This document shows positions 38,201 to 49,816 of a DNA stretch of 64,000 nucleotides, one piece after another. Location: NCBI GenBank assembly GCA_036937835.1, contig CM072876.1, positions 17,079,001 through 17,143,000 on the forward strand, read 5' to 3'. The DNA is from Pampus argenteus (lineage: Eukaryota; Chordata; Actinopteri; Scombriformes; Stromateidae). The number at the start of each line of letters is the position of its first letter. Position 1 is the first letter of the stretch. The notes under the pieces were generated by a model, which saw only the letters and a program-made list of their open reading frames with translations, searched no databases and was not told where the DNA came from. The position numbers and the translations under genes were made by a program.

Positions 38201-38990
38201 CTGTCATTACAGGCAGACCCAACAACTGTTTACTACCTCATCTATATTCTGCAGCCTCATGTCCTTTTTATTTACAGCTCATAGCCCCACTTCCCCTCCC
38301 ACCTAACCCACATTATCGCCATCATCGTCAGAACGATGCAGCCGACTGACTTCCATATTGAAAGCAGAACATCCTCATATTCTCAGTAAAGTATGGCTTT
38401 TTTTTTTTTGCTGAGGGAAATATTTTACCTGTGATGAGCTCTGTGCCGCAACATATACACAGAGCGCCATCCCTCTTCCTGAAGAAGTTAATAACATCTG
38501 TGTGCATTTGTGGTCAAGGTGAAGGTCAGCTCTGACATGATTTCAGTGCTGCTCTATTTCTAGTTATCACTAATAAAGGGCAACAGCGGCGGCCGCTCAC
38601 ACTCTGCTGTCACAGACACACACCTGATCAACCCTTCTGCTCCTCAAAGGGCTGCGGTTGTTCAAGCTTCAAGGTAACACGTCTTCCACGACCGCACGGG
38701 TCCGCTGGAAAGGAAAATTGGTCATATCTAGAAAGATGGCATTGACATCTTGACACAGTACAGCATGTGGAAACATAGTTCGACACATTACAAGCACAAA
38801 CCGAAATGTAATTATGTCAAGTGACGTGAACTAGGTCATACACAATGTCTTCCAAACTCACCTAAAAGCAAAAGGTTTTATAACTGTTCCAGACACTCAC
38901 AGGTGGTGTGGAAACACTACCGTCATAGAGGGGGGCAAAACGCCAGAGTACTGTACCAGGTCGGGGATTCAAAAATACTATGTGTAGTGG

Positions 38991-39624
38991 GTAAAAACTA
39001 GTGGTGGGCCGTTAATGGCGTCAACGCGCTGCGATAATGTGAGACTCTTATCGACAATATAAAAAATACCGTTGTTAATCTATTATCAAAATTAGGTTTG
39101 GAGCTGGGTCCTATAATAAGCAAACTGATGACTTTCAACGTGATATTTTAGCGCGGATGTATACATATTTGCACTGTAGGGGGTGAGAACTAGTTTTTGA
39201 ACCTCTACGCGCCTGTGAATTACCGAACTACCACACCAAACGTGATAGTCTATCATGGATGCAGCCACGAAGCCACAAGGCTTGCTTCAGGGAAAATTCA
39301 TTTTTAAGAAGCTTCCCGATGGTGGCATCAACAAGACTAAGGTTGTGTTCACCTTATGCAATACAGAACTGGTTTACTGTAGGAGTTCTTCCAGTCTCAA
39401 ATACCACCTGAACGCAAAGCATCCCTTTGCTATAAGCAGTCAGTGTTCTAATGCATCCCCTGGCTTAAGAAACCCGTTCTCAAAGACTTACTTTTGGTCA
39501 GTACTTGGGTATTTCACATTGTGAACGAGCCATTTTAATCTAGATTAATCTAGATTAATTTCAAGATTTCAGTGAGATTAATCTAGATTTAAAAAATTAA
39601 TCTATCCCCACCACTAGTACAAAC
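38991..39624 (+). mobile_element. Non-autonomous hAT transposon, copy 1
   Basis: Element 38999-39616 (618 bp) has terminal inverted repeats TAGTGGTGGG and CCCACCACTA. It is flanked by octamers GTAAAAAC (38991-38998) and GTACAAAC (39617-39624), an 8-bp target duplication with one mismatch, diagnostic of hAT. The 3' subterminal region has repeated TTAATCTAGA motifs (39535-39605), likely transposase binding sites. Internally it keeps the start of a BED zinc-finger reading frame (39255-39524), but the whole catalytic and dimerisation region is missing. A second copy of the same family is at 53783-54405. Confidence 0.92.
39255..39524 (+). pseudogene. Truncated BED-finger N-terminus of hAT transposase
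   Basis: This 89-codon frame within hAT copy 1 encodes the N-terminal DNA-binding part of a ZBED-type hAT transposase. A basic leader (FIFKKLP, residues 15-21) precedes a BED-like finger with Cys35, then His51 and His56 in HLNAKH. The position expected for the first zinc-binding Cys, three residues before Cys35, is Phe32, so the usual C-x2-C pair is broken. After about residue 75 the frame runs into the element's 3' end and stops. Full-length relatives are hundreds of residues longer, with an RNase-H-like catalytic core and a C-terminal dimer domain, both absent here. Expression is not supported by any visible promoter. Confidence 0.7.
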
Positions 39625-40189
39625 ATAATATTCATACCTATATGCAGGTATGGGCACAGAACAACATGTGGATGGATAACAGGAGAAGAAAGAAATAAAC
39701 AGAAAAGAGAAAATAAAGCAGCAGTTTTTAACACCTAAACTAGCTTAATTTCATCAGGACCAATTAGTCTCTATGAATCAATGTCCACGACACAACCTTT
39801 CACCGCTCAATTCACATCCAGTCAAGTTATCGGAAGTCACTGATGAAACAGGGATCTTAGGCTAGCAGCTAACAGATCAAAATTGACAACCTGAAGACAA
39901 AAATAGTGGCGAATGCAAAAGTTACGACGATACATCGTTGAAGTCCAAGGCCAGGATGTATGGAAGAAACTGAGTGTGATCAGAGACTGTGATTAGGGAT
40001 TAACATTGGCAGTAGCTTTCTTGCTTGTACAAAGTGTCAAAAGTAGGCATGTTGTCTCTGAATAAACACATGAACACCTGCATGAGCACAGATACGCTGT
40101 CTAAAAACAGATACTCTTCCAGGAACACAACTCTCAAACCACCAAAACGGGAAAGAGGCCATAACCCGACCTAACACAGTCATTTAAAG
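39625..40189. other. Unique non-coding DNA
   Basis: Nothing recognised between hAT copy 1 and the following dispersed repeat, apart from a purine-rich stretch near 39680-39720. Confidence 0.5.
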
Positions 40190-40512
40190 TAGATGTGAAG
40201 CTTCTCTGAGGCTTCATCAGTGTGAGTTAGTCACATCAAGTGGATATCTGACACATTTACAGTCTCTTTGTGTTTCCTGTTGAGCTGTGGTGGAAGTATA
40301 GGAACAAAAAGAGGAACTTTGGCTCTAAAAACACATTGAGACATATCTACTGGATTTGACTCATTTGGATAACTGAAGGTTCATATTAGCCTCAGATAAA
40401 CTGACATTATAAGTGAAGGGATCTTCCAACCGTCTGTATATTCCAATGTTCATTTGGGCACCTGACTATTATTTTAAGACAGATTTAAAAAGTGTGAACC
40501 CATCCTTTATAT
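40190..40512 (+). mobile_element. Dispersed fish repeat, long copy
   Basis: This stretch matches a teleost interspersed repeat I recognise by phrases such as GCTTCATCAGTGTGAGTTAG (40212-40231), TTCCTGTTGAGCTGTGGTGG (40274-40293), GAACTTTGGCTCTAAAAACA, ACTCATTTGGATAACTGAAG and GTTCATTTGGGCACCTGACT. Its first 55-60 bp recur inverted at 31262-31345. There is no coding capacity and no clear terminal repeat, so the class is unknown. Confidence 0.7.
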
Positions 40513-41002
40513 ACTGACACACAACACATGATCAGAATGGATATGTGTATCACTACTGATTGAATGGGCCAACTTAACCCCCCCCCCCCAAACTCTTCAA
40601 CGTTTCAGCCAGTAGTTAATGAGACACTGTATCTCTCTGTGCCAAGAAGTGATCAAGGAAAGTTTTAGATCTGACGGTGGTGTTAGAAATTGTTAACACA
40701 TACATATGCATATCCATGGTGTCAAACTATACAGGAGACATAGTTTCTGTTCTGTCTGAGTGTACATATGCCTTTAAAGTTCCCACATGCTGCGGCTGCT
40801 GACCGAGGTTTCCTGACAAGGTAATCAGTTGCTGGCTCTGCCTCAAATAAGCTCAGTCCTGACTGAGCTGTATTAATAAAGCAGAAGATATGTTCAAGGT
40901 TATTACTGCTTATATAGACAGCGTGCTGCTTTCTGTGACTGAGACGGAAAGTCAGTAAATTGTTGAGGGAGAGAAATATTAGATTTGTATATTACTTCTC
41001 TC

Positions 41003-41037
<35 letters not shown>
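41003..41037. repeat. (ATC)n microsatellite
   Basis: About 11 trinucleotide units. They produce a serine run in the plus-strand frame 40985-41170, which is not a real gene. Confidence 0.92.
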
Positions 41038-41039
<2 letters not shown>

Positions 41040-42254
41040 CCCCCTCAACCTGGCTGTGTGATATCATGAAACCTGGCGACTCCTCAACCGCATCTCTGAC
41101 TGTGATGTGTTTCTATCGTTGCTTTTTTCACTCTTTTTTCACAGTTTCAAACAATTTAAAGTGCAAATAGTCGCCCTCCTATTATAATAAATAACGATAT
41201 TCTAATTGCACTTCAAAACCAAAAATATTGCGGTCGTCAAGCCTCTCAATGGGGGGAATGTGAAATTGAAAAAAAAAAAAAAAACCTGAAACAGAGTAAG
41301 AATAAAACTATAAAATCACAATAACCACGAATATTCAAATTAAGGACATAATACCAAGACAGAAATAGAAGCTTAATTAAAATGCTGATGGGAGAAAGGT
41401 AAATTGAAACAGAACTGGGACAAGGCCATGAAGATATTAAAGCCGATCTTATAAAACATGATCACATGACTTATGTATAATGTGAAAAAGTGAAAAAGGA
41501 TAGAGAACTTTTTGCCATCTTCCGGCTCATTGTTTTAGTTTTACAGACCAAATGTTTCCTGTCAGTACCTTCTGTCCTATAGAAGCAAAAATGCCAAAAA
41601 AATATTAAATATTAAAATCAAATTATTTGAAGAAATACAACTTGTCTGATTGTGTTAATGTTCTTGCAGCAGTGTTGTAATGATAATTACATAATTAAAG
41701 CAACGACCTACACTGCCATTTTGAACAATAGTGTCACAGTCAGCAGCGTTGGTTCCTTTCCTGTTTCAGCGTAACACGTGTGTAAAGCAGCATTTTTCCT
41801 TGTTTGGTGCTGTGCTGGACCTCACTGACGCTCTTGTGGCTGAATGGGAGTCCTGGACTTCATGTGCCTACAATATTACAGGCTGTTAAACCTGAGCTTT
41901 GAGACATCCATATAATAATAATATCATCTTTACAATTAAGACATCCGATTGATCTTCTGGGCATCAGGTCTAAATAGAATCTAGCAGACTAACAGTGTAT
42001 CATACAGTTAAAATGTGGTCCTTCATAATCATATTGCAGCACATCAACTAATAACTAACATAACCTCACTTTGACTCATTTTTGCTGGCCAGTAGCTATA
42101 ATTGACCCGGGTGGCTTATTCAAGTCACAAAGACATACGTGAATTAAAAGATACCTGTAGTTAATTGCATCATTCGAAACCTTCTGTAGCCTGCGGCCCT
42201 GTGCTCTCTGTTACAGCCTCATCAACACTCTTCTACTGCACCACATACTCCTGC

Positions 42255-42257
<3 letters not shown>

Positions 42258-42289
<32 letters not shown>
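42258..42289. repeat. (CA)n microsatellite
   Basis: A pure run of about 16 CA units. Confidence 0.95.
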
Positions 42290-42291
<2 letters not shown>

Positions 42292-44506
42292 CTTTCTATG
42301 AACTAATCAACTTTTGAAAGTTTATTTCACAGGAAATATGCACAGTCATCACTGCGCAGGCAGGACAGTAGCATACTGCATCTATTAAATCCTCATACAT
42401 TTTTTAACAGAGTACTCTTGCAAATACAAACAAAAAAACGCCTTTCACTGAGATGTTGAGTGACTCCTCATATAAAGGCTTTAATTAGTAGCCAGTGTGC
42501 TGACAGCCTAGAAATGCTGAGCTGTGATGCGTTAAGCAGGATCCCAACTTCCCATCCTGCAGGTCACTAACTGCGTGATTCAGTGAATATTTGCAATCCC
42601 AAGAGGAGTTTTATTATCAATGTCTCCTCATCTCCAGTCCACTGACGAAGACGTGATGCCCAGACAGTCGACTCCTGCCGGTGCTTCTGTGGATTATCCT
42701 TAAGAGACGCTTGCTGCCTCCCTAAACAATGCTGCCCCTCGAGCCCTGTGTGGATTATAATGAAGACACAATATCCACACGCCCACTGACCTGCTGGCCC
42801 CTTCTCTCATCAAGGCTGTTGGGTGATGCTCCAGCTGTACAAAACACAGCCAGTTTGCAGGCTGCCTTAATCAGCCTCTCCAGAGGCGTGCCATGAAGGT
42901 GAGAGCGAGTATCAAGAGTTTTTTTATTTTTTTTTATCACTATGCTACTGTGACACAGACAGCAGATGCAGTTATCCCTGGGTGTCTCACAGCTGGTACT
43001 TTTCACAAATCAGCAGAGGAGAAACAAGAAGTTTTTTGGATGGCTCCATGTACCGCGAGTCATGTTTGGATTGAGGGGTTTTCCAAGTTAAAGGATTATT
43101 CCACCGGAGCTAAGATGCAACTCCTCAAAAATGTAACTACACATTAGGGATACAGTGGCTGCCAAGAACTGTGACTGGTCAACCTGGGCTGTGTTTTCTC
43201 CTACAAGTTTGTGATGATGGTGCAAATAGTAGACACGTTTTAAGACATATAGACATACTTGGCTTAGTACAATTGTCACGTTAAAATTGTTAAAATGACA
43301 TCTACTTCTCCCTCGATGAAGCTCCAAACTAATTGTGATGTCCTAGTAATATAAATCTAGGTTTACTTTTGTTATTCTAACTATGAAAAACACTGAAGTG
43401 TAATCTTCCTTTAACATCTCCGGTTCTCTTAAACATGTTCATAGCAGACGGAAGAATCTCACCATTGCTGTTCTGGAGCATTAAATCATATCACATGATC
43501 TCCTTCAGTAGAATTATTTGTAATTTGCATTTAATCATTTGTCCACTGACTGGTTAAAACGGAAGCTTGAGGTGTTTTAAGGTTCTTTCCTGTTGAACAC
43601 AATGTTCTGTTTGTATCAATACAGAACTAAAACCTACCACAGGTATTAATGGACTTTTGGCTTCAGGTGTTGGTTTTATTTCTAACTAAAGCGGTTTAGA
43701 TCATTTGGATGTTGTTGTTTACAACTCGTCTGAATCTGTGACCGCTCATGTTTCTTGACCTGCGGTGACTTCATAGTAGAAATGTTGTTGTGTTATACTC
43801 AACTGATATATATATTGTGGCTGAAACTACAACAATCCGACGCGATAAAGTCAGATGCAGATTGTTTGCTGAACACCATGTGGATAAAATTTAACACACA
43901 CGTTCTCCTCAGAGGCCAGAGTGCTAGACAGACAACCCTCACCGGGTTCAGCCATTGCCGCCAAGTTTGCGCACTGAACTCTTCACCTCCTCCCGTGTCT
44001 CTTCCTGTGTTAACAAGCAGTCATTTAGAGCCAAAGGTTGCCAAACTGTTGCCCAACTGCCCACTCAGACGACCATCCAGCTGCAATAATGCATCTGGGA
44101 TTCACGTGGGTGGAAACACACACAGTATCTGTTGGATTCATTTTCTCCAACTTAGTTACGTTAGGAAGAGATGTCTAAATTAAACTACATTGACCTTTAG
44201 GTAAAGTGAAATACCACTGGTCTCATTATTCTGAAAGATAACCAGAGGCAGGAGGAATATATATAACCTGTTATGTCGGTCACACTTTATGGAAAAGTGC
44301 AGTGGGCTATTATGCTTAGACTTATGTGGCATGCCTTTGTCATGACGCACACTATACGACTTTTATAAAGCTTAAAGACGGGGCTTTGCAAATGTATTCC
44401 TGGTATTAACAACTTGGTACAGGACATATATAAAATAATGCAACCCCTTGAATCCCAGGTGCCATTTCAGAGGTTGTGTTTTAAGGACTCAGTATTACAA
44501 ATGATG

Positions 44507-44524
44507 TCTCCCAGAGGGCAGCAT
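44507..44524 (+). promoter_or_regulatory. CTCF-like motif
   Basis: CTCCCAGAGGGCAGCAT agrees with the AGRKGGCRSY core of the vertebrate CTCF consensus at all ten positions and with most of the upstream half. A single motif match of this quality is common by chance in 64 kb, and binding cannot be judged from sequence. Confidence 0.25.
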
Positions 44525-45159
44525 GACATGTAAAATTAACTGAATGGCACCTGTGCTGCGAGAGCTTTGTCATCTTGTTCTGCAAATATGTGATCCGGGG
44601 GATTTTTCAATGATTTAACTGCGAGAGGATTAGCTTTTAACAAGAAAAATAATATGCATGACAAAAAAAAAAAAAAAAGGAATGCTGAAAGCCTGGGGTT
44701 TTATACCGGTGCCACAGCCAGCAGCGATTTGACAAAGATTTTCCTGTTATTATTCACTGGCATACATATTCATCGACTGAACACGCAGGGGGGCAGGCAC
44801 ATGGCTCTACCGGGGATGAGGTCATAGTATTATAATAGGAAGACAGAGGACAGCAGGGGGGCGTTAGCCGGGAAGCTGGAAGATCCCAGCCTTTCTCCAC
44901 AGGGTGAAAGCGGATCGTTTCACTCTGGGCCGGTGGCCAGGAAGTAAGGACCTTAGCACCAGACACACAAAGCAAGATGGATGAGTTGCGATTATTCAAC
45001 GGTGGCTTATTATCAATCATATCACGCTGCAGATTTGAGCCTGTTGCAGTGAAGAAAAACAAATGATTGCATTAAAGTCACGTTAACAGAATTCCCCGAC
45101 AATTAATACATATTATAAAGAAATAATCTAAAGAATAAATGTGAAGTGTGCGCACCTGA

Positions 45160-45560
45160 GACACATGAGCACATTCCTTCATCATAGGGAATGCTAGTAA
45201 TGGATTCAAATGTGTGAATTATGCCCATGAGTGTTATAATGTAGTGGCGTTACTGATTAATGCGTGCTCTGAAGTGCGAGATTATTTTTGCAAAAAAATC
45301 TCTGAGGCTCTTTATCACTGCTTTAGCTAATTGTACTCCCCTTGTAACATGATTTCCTACAAATTAGAGTGTAAGGAAGAGCCGGGTTACGTGCCAGAAG
45401 ATGCATTGTCTTGCTTTAAATGCCCCATTAGGCTGGAGCTAAAGGATTATGAGAGTCCTCATTAGTTAGCCTATTCCTCACCCTGACATGCCATCTCTTA
45501 TGGGTATCCCTGCCGTCAAGGCTCTCTGAACTGTGTTTAAACAAGGCAAGAGCCTTGTCG
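45160..45560. promoter_or_regulatory. Candidate conserved non-coding element
   Basis: Repeat-free sequence with several ATTA/TAAT cores, for example CTGATTAATGCG near 45253-45264 and GCTAATTGT near 45325. There are no frames over 60 codons across it. The enhancer reading is by appearance only. Confidence 0.25.
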
Positions 45561-45769
45561 GAGTTAAAAAAAGAAAAAAAAGAATTATATGAGCAATGTC
45601 TGAACAATGTTCACTCAAAAAAAAAGTGCTGCAAATATTTCTTTCAGCGTGTTAAATACAAGCTGCCTTACCTGAGTCATTGTCCTCCGTTAATCCCAAA
45701 CAGTCTTGCGTCTTGATTTGTGGCGTCATTTCTTTGCCAAAGCAAGCTGACAGGGGATCGGATTTAAAT

Positions 45770-46080
45770 GTGAATGAGTATTGTGCTCTGTGATTAAGAA
45801 ATATGTGTCTGTTTCTATTTTTGCCCTCTTAATTGGAAACCGATTGGTAGTTTTTAATGAAGATGATGCAAAAAAGGATTAGCTTTCAAACAGTATCAAG
45901 GGTCGTTAAGATTAGCGGGATTCCACAAGTCATCCAGAGTATGACTGTGTCGTCATCCCGAACGCTCGGCTCGCCAGCCAAGGTTGGGGCGTTAAAAGGG
46001 ACGCAGCGGTTTTATTGGAGGGAACGAGAGGCTAAATCAGCATGAATTAGTTTCCATTGGCTCAAGGTTGAACAATGGCC
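45770..46080. promoter_or_regulatory. Candidate conserved non-coding element
   Basis: A repeat-free interval with homeodomain-type cores (TGATTAAG, TTAATTGG), a CCATTGG-type CCAAT box on the plus strand near 46051, and locally raised CpG content at 45950-46030. The 62-codon frame 45857-46045 has no motif. Its function is unproven. Confidence 0.25.
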
Positions 46081-49000
46081 ACTTAGATACTGCTTCTTTT
46101 TTTTTTTTGTCGAGTACTGTAAGTTTGTCCCTCTAAAAGAATGGAAAGAGGTGCGTCTTTTACGAGTCGGAAAGCTGTTATCATCATGTCATAATTTCCT
46201 GGACAGGAACACAGTGAATTTTAAACCCACCCCTCTTAAAGCCTGACCCTGCATCCTCACTCATTGAAAGATGGAATAAAGTTGAAATGAGTGGTGTCTC
46301 TATTACACCTGTGTAATCTCTGAACCATCAACGGCAGACATTGATCTCCGTCTTCAAGGGAATCCGAGTAAATCAATCAGCCAGGCGGGTTATAGATAGC
46401 ATGGACCTCCCAGATCAACCTCTCATCAATAAAGGAGCAGAGCGGTGGATGATATGAGGCCAGACTACTGCTAACTGCACTGGAGTGCCAACTTTGCCCG
46501 TGGAAGATCTGCAGTAATCAGTGAGAAGCAGAAATACTCACCATATTTAATCTCCACCAGTGTTAATATAGGATGCAGTTGCAAGAGAGTGTTCGTTCTC
46601 ACGGAAATCATTTCAGCAGTAGACAGCAGACCTTCTGAGTTGTGATTAGTTTGTAGTCCATGTGGAGAGTGTTTAAACTGAGTGAACTTTTTAATATGTT
46701 TTGTATATTCATACAATTATTTGCTGTTTTTTTTTAATAGATGTAAGATATTAAAGGATATAGTGAATCAAGATGACGGAAGTACAGTAATGTGCCGACT
46801 GCACCAAGGGCATGTCAGCACACTTTTGGTCATTTTGTGGTCATATCTAGTTGTCAGTGTAGCACCTGCCCTGCCTGCCGTTCTGGGTTCTAGTTTCTGG
46901 GTTCTACGTTGCAACCACCGTTCTGTCACTTGAGTTCTTTGCGTCTTAGTCCCTCGCACCGAAGACGTTGCATGAAGGATATCTGTGAACTGACATCAAC
47001 GTGAACTATCTGTAAGGAAATCAGTGGGGAGGTCAGGACAGGCCGCCCTCTGGTCTGCGAGCCATGTAAAGCTGCAACCCTGCTGGAACTGGCCCTATTC
47101 AAGCCCATCAACTGTATTAAGTCTCTACATTCTTCTCATTATGAATGTACTAGAAAACCAATTAATTGAAGTGATTAAAGTGTTTCCTAACTCGAGTGAA
47201 GTTAAGAAGATTGAGGTCAAATAGTGTTAATTTATTTTAGTGAATATTCAACTGCTACCCCCTCATACGCAAATTATCAAAAGTGCCCTGCTGCTTATAC
47301 ACTGATTAATTCCCAACCTTAATTGTTGTGTCTGGAATAGCTCAGGGTGGACGGACAAAGATTTCCTTTTCTTTACTCCAGTGTGGAGTAATTTAAAACC
47401 AGAAGCTGCCAGCCAGGGGTCAGAACAGCAAAGCTACGTTCAATGACAGGAAGTATTCTGCCCTCACCTGGTCGCCATGAGCAGCGGTGCAGTAGCTTGT
47501 GGCAAGAGAGCCCACCGGGTCAGGAGGAATTCATTTCATTTGTGAACTTGAATTATGTAAACACTGACAACACTGGCCAACCTTCACTGTGATCAGATTT
47601 GTGCACATATATTATACCACTGTGTAGCCTAATGAGAGATATCTGGGAATTCTTTGGGGGTTTTTTTCTTATCTTTGACATTCTTTAAACATATGTTAAA
47701 TGTTAACAATGTTGAGACTGACAGTTCATTCTTGAGCTTGAAAAAAACCCTCAGCTCTCATGTTTGTTCTAGAGCTTTAGAGTTTATCACATGGGCTTCA
47801 TCAGCAGATGAAGTCTGCTCATTTTCACAGGGCTATAGATGTCATCTTTTTATTATTCTGGGCACTTTCAGAGTTTTTTATTTTATTTTTTATTTTTTTT
47901 TATCAATGTTGACTTAAAAGTTGAGCTGGATGTCCTCATCTATTGATTACTCTTGGCTGCATAAAAAAAAAAAACCTTTTTAAACCAACATGCATGAGAT
48001 GTCTTAATGTCTTGACATTTCCATAATATTATTACAAATATTGTACAATAACATTTTAGTTTTTAACTGATGACTCTGTGTGCAGTGTGTAAATAAGATA
48101 ATAAATATAATAAATAAATAAAAACTGTACAAAACATTAAACACAACTTGTTTTTTTTTTTCTTTGGTAATTCAGAGTTTAGATTGTATCAGTCTCAGTG
48201 GGTTTAAAATGATATAAAACGTGTTAATCCCAGATTAAGTGATAAACCTGCTTTGACACATACACTGACACATTGAATATGCTACAGTAATTGTCTCTGG
48301 TATATTTCACAGCGTGGTCCTCTTCTGTCTTCTCCTGCTTGTTTAATGTTTCTGCTTTTCGATGCCAGCTTTTGGTCACCATTAAGCCAGTATTTGGCTT
48401 TGTTTGTGAGATAGCTTGCAAATGTATAGCCTCTCTTTAGGGCCTGATATCATTCAGATTGACAGAAATTCTTTTAAAATGATGCTTTTACAACAGCCAC
48501 AGACTGAATTTCAATCATAGTCAATACTACTCTACAATCTGCTATCTTTTCCAAAAGCCTGAAGAGCAAGAACACTACAAGATGAATGATGATGACCTCA
48601 TTCTGATCAATAACTAAAGGCTCACACAGACTCTACGACCAATCTGACTTTACTTGTAAGGTACTTGCAGAGAAAACGGTGTATATAAAAAGCTTCAGGA
48701 CTGTACTGAATACATTATGCTATGCAAATGAAGCTCTCACACTGCAGAAAAGCATCATATCTATAAGGACTAATTCAATTTCGCATGACTTTAGAATGCT
48801 CTCCTTTATAGATAATGGTAAATGGGTACTGTACTGTATATGACCATGTAAAATGATTCTGAAAACTATTTAAAACTGTTGTCATATCAGGACATATCAG
48901 ACATGGTTCTAGTCGGGACTTTAACCTTTCAGCTCTTCAAGCAATTCTACACTAGACAGATTTTTGTTTTTCTTATTATATTTTTAACAATATCAAACAT

Positions 49001-49772
49001 AAAAAAATAAAAGATTAATGGATAAAAGAATTGGGATTGTTCTGGTGAATTTTTCTCCTCAGCAAAAAGTAAAAAACACATAGATGAAGATGCAGTGGCC
49101 AAGTAATAATGTAGATAAGAAAAGAAAGGGATCCGAGAATGGATCCCTGTGGCCCCACAAGTAATTTGCTGCATATCAGATGTTCATCCATTTTTACAAG
49201 AATTAATTGTTAGAGATTCATTTGTTTGGGCTGATAGGCTGGCTCTACCACCAAAAGGTAACTTAGTTTCTATACATATACATCATCTGGGCCATATACA
49301 GCACATAGAAAAAAACTTAGTAAAAGCCTTAGCAACAAAGGCTACAGAGCAGGGTGACATTTTTACATACATTCATCTCATTAACCCTGTTTAACATCAT
49401 ATAAAATAACATTATAAAATAAATAACAACACTGGCTGGGTGCAGTATCTGAGCTAATACTTGTTTTTGTATTCATAACTTACGACATAACATATATATA
49501 TATACTCACACACAGTTAAAGTATGTTATATAACCTATTAATATCAAAATATGAATATATAAACATGTACTGTTTTAAATGAAGTAGGATTCATTGTAAG
49601 CAATATTTTCTATATACTATACTAACCTATAGAGTGATGTGTAAATTAATGCCAGTTGTAATGTCAGTATTGTTAATTACTATCATATTATCAGTCTCTA
49701 TATAGCAAGAACTTGACGTTCACATGAAGGCAAAAGACAGAAAGAGGAGTCTCTCCTTGCAGCGTTAACAGG

Positions 49773-49816
49773 CTCTCTCTCTCTCTCTCGCTCACACACA
49801 CACACACACACACACA
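49773..49816. repeat. Compound (TC)n(CA)n microsatellite
   Basis: A (TC) tract at 49773-49789 is followed by a (CA) tract at 49792-49816. It explains the Val-Cys and Arg-Glu runs in the minus-strand frame 49691-49930. Confidence 0.95.

Larger units (their letters stand above)
33874..38998. other. Unique non-coding DNA, candidate regulatory stretches
   Basis: No gene recognised. Contents are a (AAAT)n stretch at 34124-34141, poly(A) runs at 34193-34208 and 35840-35857, T runs near 36895-36918, a poly(T) near 38398-38410 and a NotI-type GCGGCCGC at about 38588. The intervals 34330-34640 and 37840-38200 are free of repeats and look like developmental enhancer DNA. Confidence 0.5.

Noticed and set aside
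43755..44183. The 142-codon frame, longest in the window
   Set aside because: No recognisable domain, ordinary AT-rich codons, no visible splice or promoter context; this length is expected by chance in 64 kb.
44788..44868. Two G-run motifs (GCAGGGGGGC) resembling CTCF sites
   Set aside because: An extra G shifts the core out of register with the consensus.
49120..49180. Resemblance to a LINE-type segment (GGATCCCTGTGGCCCCACAA)
   Set aside because: Only about 40 bases look similar and I could not extend the match on either side.
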